DNA from: an uncultured Campylobacter sp.
Lineage (GTDB): Bacteria; Campylobacterota; Campylobacteria; Campylobacterales; Campylobacteraceae
DNA length: 34,461 nt
Direction: 5' to 3'
Assembly: GCF_937921625.1 (NCBI RefSeq)
Contig: NZ_CAKZTI010000049.1
Location: forward strand, 1 to 34,461
The notes under the pieces: generated by a model
Seen by the model: only the letters and a program-made list of their open reading frames with translations
The model's database searches: none
What the model was told of the DNA's origin: nothing
Translations under genes and position numbers: made by a program
In this document: positions 31,199 to 34,461 of the stretch, in pieces
Numbering within the stretch: position 1 is the stretch's first letter
Layout of the letters: each line of letters begins with the position of its first letter

Positions 31199-32356
31199 AT
31201 GCTAGATTTAGAGCTTGCTTCGCGCATTACGATCATCACAAATCGCGCGCTCTGCGGCGGCGAGGCGGCGCTGCTCGCGCGCATAGCGGATTTTGCCGCG
31301 GCGGGCGTAGGCGAGATCGTCGTGCGCGAGAAGGATTTAGACGAAGCGGCCTATGCGGCGCTGTTTAGTAAAATTTTACTCGCTCGCAAGAGTGGGTTTT
31401 GCGCGGATACAGCCCGTGCGGACGGGATTTTTGCAGATGAAGCTCGTGTCGTTAAATTTAGCGAAACCCAAGCTTTCGCGAGCGGATCGAACGCGAGCGC
31501 GGCCTACGCGGATAAAATTTCGCTCTACGAGCGCAACGCAGATGAAGTTTCTCGAAAAAAGCTCCATTCAGGCGGCGGTAGGAGCGAGCTTTGCGCGGAT
31601 GGGGCTCGCAAGCACGGTGCCGCTACAGATGAAATACGGCCTAAAAATTCCGCTTGCGTTTTAGATGAAATTTTGTCTGAAAATTTTACAGGCGCTGCAA
31701 ACTGCGCGAATGATAGCGCGCCGGGCGAGATTTCGCTTCGCGGCGCCGTATGCGAAGCAAAACCCGCGGCGCAGATCGCACAGAGCGTAGTAAATGCGGG
31801 TAACTCGCAGAGCGCAGGAGATGCGGAAAGTATAGGGGGCGTAGAAAATTCACAGAGCGTGAAAAAGGCGGAAAACTCGCAGAGTGTAGAGGGTGCGCAG
31901 AATGCAAAGAGTTCTAATCGCCAGTCTACGATCTTTGTGCATAATTTTGCAGATTTTGCGCTGAACGCGAGCGCGAGAAATTTATGGCTGCCGCTCGGGG
32001 TTTTGCGGAGCTTTAGCGCGGCGCGAGGGGCGGAGTTTTTGCGCGCAAATTTTAAAAAATTGGTCGCTTCCTGCCACAGCGAGGCGGAGGCACGCGAGGC
32101 GCTGGAGCTGGGCGCGAGCGCGATCTGCCTAAGCCACATCTTCGCGACTGATTGCAAGGCGGGGCTAGCGCCGAAGGGGCTAAATTTGATCCGCGCCGTG
32201 CGGGAGTTTTTCGCGGGCGAAATCTACGCGCTAGGCGGCATCACGCCGCACAATTTCGCCTCCGTCTTACGCGCGGGAGCCGATAGGATCGCCGTTATGA
32301 GCTCGGCGATGGCAGTGCGGGACGCGAGCGATTTCATAAGAAAATTTAAGAAATAA
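31199..32356 (+). CDS. tenI: TenI-type thiazole tautomerase with a 177-residue insertion
   Basis: 385 residues, versus about 205 for the family. The C-terminal half is clearly TenI: LSHIFATDCKAGLAPKGLNL (311-330) matches the TenI phrase with catalytic His (His313), followed by IYALGGITPHNFASVLRAGADRIAVMSS. TenI aromatises the thiazole product of ThiG. True ThiE proteins have a different (GPVF..) phrase here, so this is probably not the TMP synthase. The N-terminal barrel strands are at 8-60 (ITIITNRAL, GVGEIVVREKDL). Between them residues about 65-241 are a Ser/Ala/Asn-rich insert with tandem repeats. ATG follows AAAGGAGCGGGCAG. Last gene of the thiH unit. Confidence 0.88.
   Translation: MLDLELASRITIITNRALCGGEAALLARIADFAAAGVGEIVVREKDLDEAAYAALFSKILLARKSGFCADTARADGIFADEARVVKFSETQAFASGSNASAAYADKISLYERNADEVSRKKLHSGGGRSELCADGARKHGAATDEIRPKNSACVLDEILSENFTGAANCANDSAPGEISLRGAVCEAKPAAQIAQSVVNAGNSQSAGDAESIGGVENSQSVKKAENSQSVEGAQNAKSSNRQSTIFVHNFADFALNASARNLWLPLGVLRSFSAARGAEFLRANFKKLVASCHSEAEAREALELGASAICLSHIFATDCKAGLAPKGLNLIRAVREFFAGEIYALGGITPHNFASVLRAGADRIAVMSSAMAVRDASDFIRKFKK
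31391..31921 (+). repeat. In-frame low-complexity insertion in tenI, with 27-nt repeats
   Basis: Encodes residues about 65-241 of TenI. The last part (31793-31912) is a 27-nt tandem repeat giving nine-residue units such as ENSQSVKKA and ENSQSVEGA, with decayed copies on both sides. Upstream parts carry AAATTT cores (near 31455, 31514, 31664, 31680). Edges judged by composition. Confidence 0.65.
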
Positions 32357-32537
32357 ATCGATCCAAAAATGCGGTTTGTTTCCGTTGTCGCGCCCTTGCT
32401 GCCGTCATTGCGCTGCATGCGGCGCGACGCAAAAACATATATTTCAATAAAATCAAAAACGCGCGAAATGAACGCGATTTATTGCGATTTAAGCCCAAAG
32501 TTATAAAATACGAGCGATTTAAGCTTAAGGATATTTT

Positions 32538-33554
32538 TTGGATAAAGTGCTGTTTGAGGAATCTAAAAAGCCTCTAAACGAACGACGTCGGACTTTCAAG
32601 CAAAAGCTTCGAAAAGGCGCTAGCGCTGACATCTTTGACGATGCGGATTTAAGCGATGCAACGGATCGCAGATCATTAAATTTAAACGATGCAAATTTGA
32701 GTAGCAAAAGCTTTAAAAATGTGAATTTTAATCAAACAGATCCCGAATCGCAACCCGATCATCTTTGCGGCGCAAATTTCCGAGATAGAAATTTAAACGA
32801 CATGAATTTAAACTCAAAAGATGAGATAAAATTTCAAAATTTAAACCCGGGTGGTATTTCATCGCGGGGCGCTAAAACTCGTGATTACGACAAAGAGCCG
32901 TTGGTCATCAAAGACTATATGCCGATCGTAAATATTATAGCTATAGTAGCGTTGCTTTGTTTTGCTATGTTTATAAATTTAGTGTCCAACATCCCTTATG
33001 ATAGAAAAGTTGCGAATATCCTGCTCACCGCACCTTTGGCTGCTAGGGCTCTTAAGGGTTTTTCACAGCATTACGGAAGGAAATTTATATTTTTAAACTC
33101 AAGCATAAAATGTATAAAATCAGGCGAGCAGTTTGTAATGAAATTTGATGATATTTTATATTTTAAAAAGACTTTCGCACTTGTTTATGAAAGCGAAACA
33201 CGAAAATACACGGAAACGGAAAGAATTATAGGAAAAACCTGCCTTACCATATACGTAATCGCTTATATTTATGGCGCGATATTTGATGACCCTATGATAG
33301 TCTTTATAATGTTATTTTGCTGCATGGGAGCGATTATCTTTCTTTTTATACCGCAAATGATTTTTCATCTATTTAAGGGCGGCTTATTTTCATGTAGGTT
33401 TGTCGATGCTTTAATTATAGACGCGCTTTACAATAAATTTTTTATATTTATACCCACTAATAAAGAATATAACGAGCTGAAAAAATATATGGAACTAAAA
33501 TTTAATAAAGACCTAGACGCGCCAAATTATCTTTTAAGAGTTAAAAATTTTTAA
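32538..33554 (+). CDS. Membrane protein with Asn/Leu-rich N-terminal repeats
   Basis: 338 residues from a TTG start at 32538 with TAAGGATAT upstream. Residues 30-105 are Asn/Asp/Leu/Phe-rich with degenerate five-residue periodicity (ADLSDATDRRSLNLNDANL, GANFRDRNLNDMNLN), recalling pentapeptide repeats but irregular. A membrane helix follows at about 128-150 (MPIVNIIAIVALLCFAMFINL), and a hydrophobic pair at about 230-280 (TIYVIAYIYGAIF, IVFIMLFCCMGAIIFLFIP). The C-terminal half is AT-rich compared with the neighbouring tenI. Unknown function; no family recognised. Convergent with the DUF3108 gene, 28 bases apart. Confidence 0.75.
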   Translation: MDKVLFEESKKPLNERRRTFKQKLRKGASADIFDDADLSDATDRRSLNLNDANLSSKSFKNVNFNQTDPESQPDHLCGANFRDRNLNDMNLNSKDEIKFQNLNPGGISSRGAKTRDYDKEPLVIKDYMPIVNIIAIVALLCFAMFINLVSNIPYDRKVANILLTAPLAARALKGFSQHYGRKFIFLNSSIKCIKSGEQFVMKFDDILYFKKTFALVYESETRKYTETERIIGKTCLTIYVIAYIYGAIFDDPMIVFIMLFCCMGAIIFLFIPQMIFHLFKGGLFSCRFVDALIIDALYNKFFIFIPTNKEYNELKKYMELKFNKDLDAPNYLLRVKNF

Positions 33555-33582
33555 CTCAGGCATTTTTCGAATTTACGAAGTC

Positions 33583-34440
33583 TCATTCCACAAGCCGCGC
33601 GCGGATGTCGCCGAAGAGCAGCACGTCCTTCAAAACGGCGCGATCGGCGTAACCGCGCTCGTTTAGGCTCAGGTGCAGCTCGCCTCGGCTGCTCGAAAAT
33701 ATCGGCTGGTTGATGAAAACCACGTAGATCGCCGCAGCCTGCTTATCCGCGCCCGCGCCGCGCCCTTTAAAATTTACGTCCGTTGTGCCGGTTTTCGTAT
33801 CTGCTCCGCTAGAGCTTGTGCTTGCCGCTGCGCCGGAGTTTGTGTCCGCATCGCTAGGCGGCGCGACGCCAAGCTCACTCGCGATATTTGCGGCGGCGCT
33901 TCCGCGCGGTATTTGAATGTCGATCCTTCCATCGGCACTTTTTGCGCCTGCGGCTCGGACGAAAAATTTATCGCCCGAGTGCGGAATTTTAGAGAAATTG
34001 AAAAACAAACTCAGCAGGTCGTTCGTCGCAAAATAGGGCAAAATTTCGTCGCTTACGAGCTGCAGCTCGCCGCCCGAACCTTTGAACTTTTGAAATTTTA
34101 TCGTTTTGCGCGCGTAGTCGAAGGCGTAGGTTTTGCGCTCGTTTTTCGTCGTTTTGCCCTTTTTGCGCGAGACCTCGTGGACGTAGAGATCGGGCATCAA
34201 AAGCCCCGCCACGACGCGCCCCTTTGAGCAGAAGCTCTCGCGCCTTTGCCCGCTTAGGCTCCCCGCGACGCCCTGCGCAACGGCGTCCATGACGATCTCG
34301 TAGCGATCGCCCTGCCGCACGAGCCGCGTATTTGCGCTGCCGACCGCGCCGAAAACGCCGAACGAAATCTCATATTTCGCGCTGATCGTCTCGCCCAAAA
34401 GAGCGCTCGCGCACAAAATTAAAGTAGCAAAAAATTTCAT
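33583..34440 (-). CDS. DUF3108-family periplasmic protein
   Basis: 285 residues with a signal peptide (MKFFATLILCASALLGETIS). The body (YEISFGVFGAVGSANTRLV, ESFCSKGRVVAGLLMPDLYVHE, KTYAFDYARKTIKF, DLLSLFFNF) matches my knowledge of DUF3108 proteins, small periplasmic beta proteins of unknown function common in Campylobacterota. Residues about 180-235 are an Ala/Ser/Thr/Gly-rich insertion (PPSDADTNSGAAASTSSSG, TTDVNFKGRGAG) that splits the domain before AAIYVVFINQPIF. The ATG lies 21 bases from the window end, so its promoter is not visible. Confidence 0.8.
   Translation of the reverse strand: MKFFATLILCASALLGETISAKYEISFGVFGAVGSANTRLVRQGDRYEIVMDAVAQGVAGSLSGQRRESFCSKGRVVAGLLMPDLYVHEVSRKKGKTTKNERKTYAFDYARKTIKFQKFKGSGGELQLVSDEILPYFATNDLLSLFFNFSKIPHSGDKFFVRAAGAKSADGRIDIQIPRGSAAANIASELGVAPPSDADTNSGAAASTSSSGADTKTGTTDVNFKGRGAGADKQAAAIYVVFINQPIFSSSRGELHLSLNERGYADRAVLKDVLLFGDIRARLVE
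33736..33903 (-). repeat. In-frame low-complexity insertion in the DUF3108 gene
   Basis: About 56 codons of Ala/Ser/Thr/Gly/Asp-rich sequence with one AAATTT core (encoding NFK). It interrupts an otherwise strand-rich domain. Boundaries are approximate and rest on composition only. Confidence 0.5.
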
Positions 34441-34461
34441 CTCTACCGTCCTTCCGCTTTG

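Overview
The window reads as chromosomal DNA of a Campylobacter (Epsilonproteobacteria/Campylobacterota). The order dapD, mrp, ispDF, an HP1021/Cj1608-type orphan regulator, a Cj1609-type sulfate-adenylyltransferase-like gene and pgpA matches what I recall of the C. jejuni Cj1605-Cj1610 neighbourhood, and thiS-thiF-thiG-thiH-tenI matches the C. jejuni thiamine cluster. Base composition is clearly GC-richer than C. jejuni, which suggests one of the oral/periodontal Campylobacter species. I cannot name the species from sequence alone.

Layout. 1-210: end of a UPF0210/PFL-family gene. 342-2779: AT-rich accessory stretch with a two-gene lipoprotein operon, two apparent pseudogenes and an unrecognised small protein. 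4128-6104: uvrB (minus), divergent from a tightly coupled three-gene operon (6174-7131) of unknown function. 7596-9264: an alpha/beta hydrolase and pgpA (minus). 9985-14040: minus-strand operon ispDF, HP1021-like regulator, ATP-sulfurylase-like protein. 14258-16656: thiC and mrp, translationally coupled. 17639-19736: secreted protein and AT-rich multi-pass membrane protein. 19889-22976: dapD, a periplasmic protein and a CDF transporter. 23186-32356: ybiT-type ABC-F gene followed by thiS, thiF, thiG, thiH and tenI, with an antisense Sel1/Hcp-like gene between thiG and thiH. 32538-34440: a membrane protein and a DUF3108 protein.

The thiamine genes form one pathway split over two loci: ThiC makes the pyrimidine moiety, while ThiS/ThiF/ThiG/ThiH make the thiazole and TenI tautomerises it. 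Genes for pyrimidine phosphorylation and final coupling (thiD, a true thiE) are not in the window.

The most unusual feature is what lies between, and partly inside, the genes. Long spacers (2780-4127, 9265-9984, 16657-17638, 24975-25951, 26747-27295, 30605-31198) consist of degenerate short units built around an AAATTT/GAATTT/AAATTC/GAATTC core, i.e. the palindromic hexamer RAATTY. In 16678-17406 I counted 37 such hexamers by eye, about one per 20 bp, against about one per 130 bp inside uvrB. Similar low-complexity material appears in frame inside enzymes (sulfurylase-like protein, IspDF, TenI, DUF3108 protein), giving proteins much longer than their families, and fills the thiH-tenI gap as a 202-codon open frame. 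RAATTY is the methylated motif reported to license DNA uptake in C. jejuni, so these tracts may be dense uptake/methylation arrays. Alternatively they may be a decayed palindromic repeat family comparable in behaviour to Rickettsia palindromic elements. No tRNA, rRNA, CRISPR array or insertion sequence was found.
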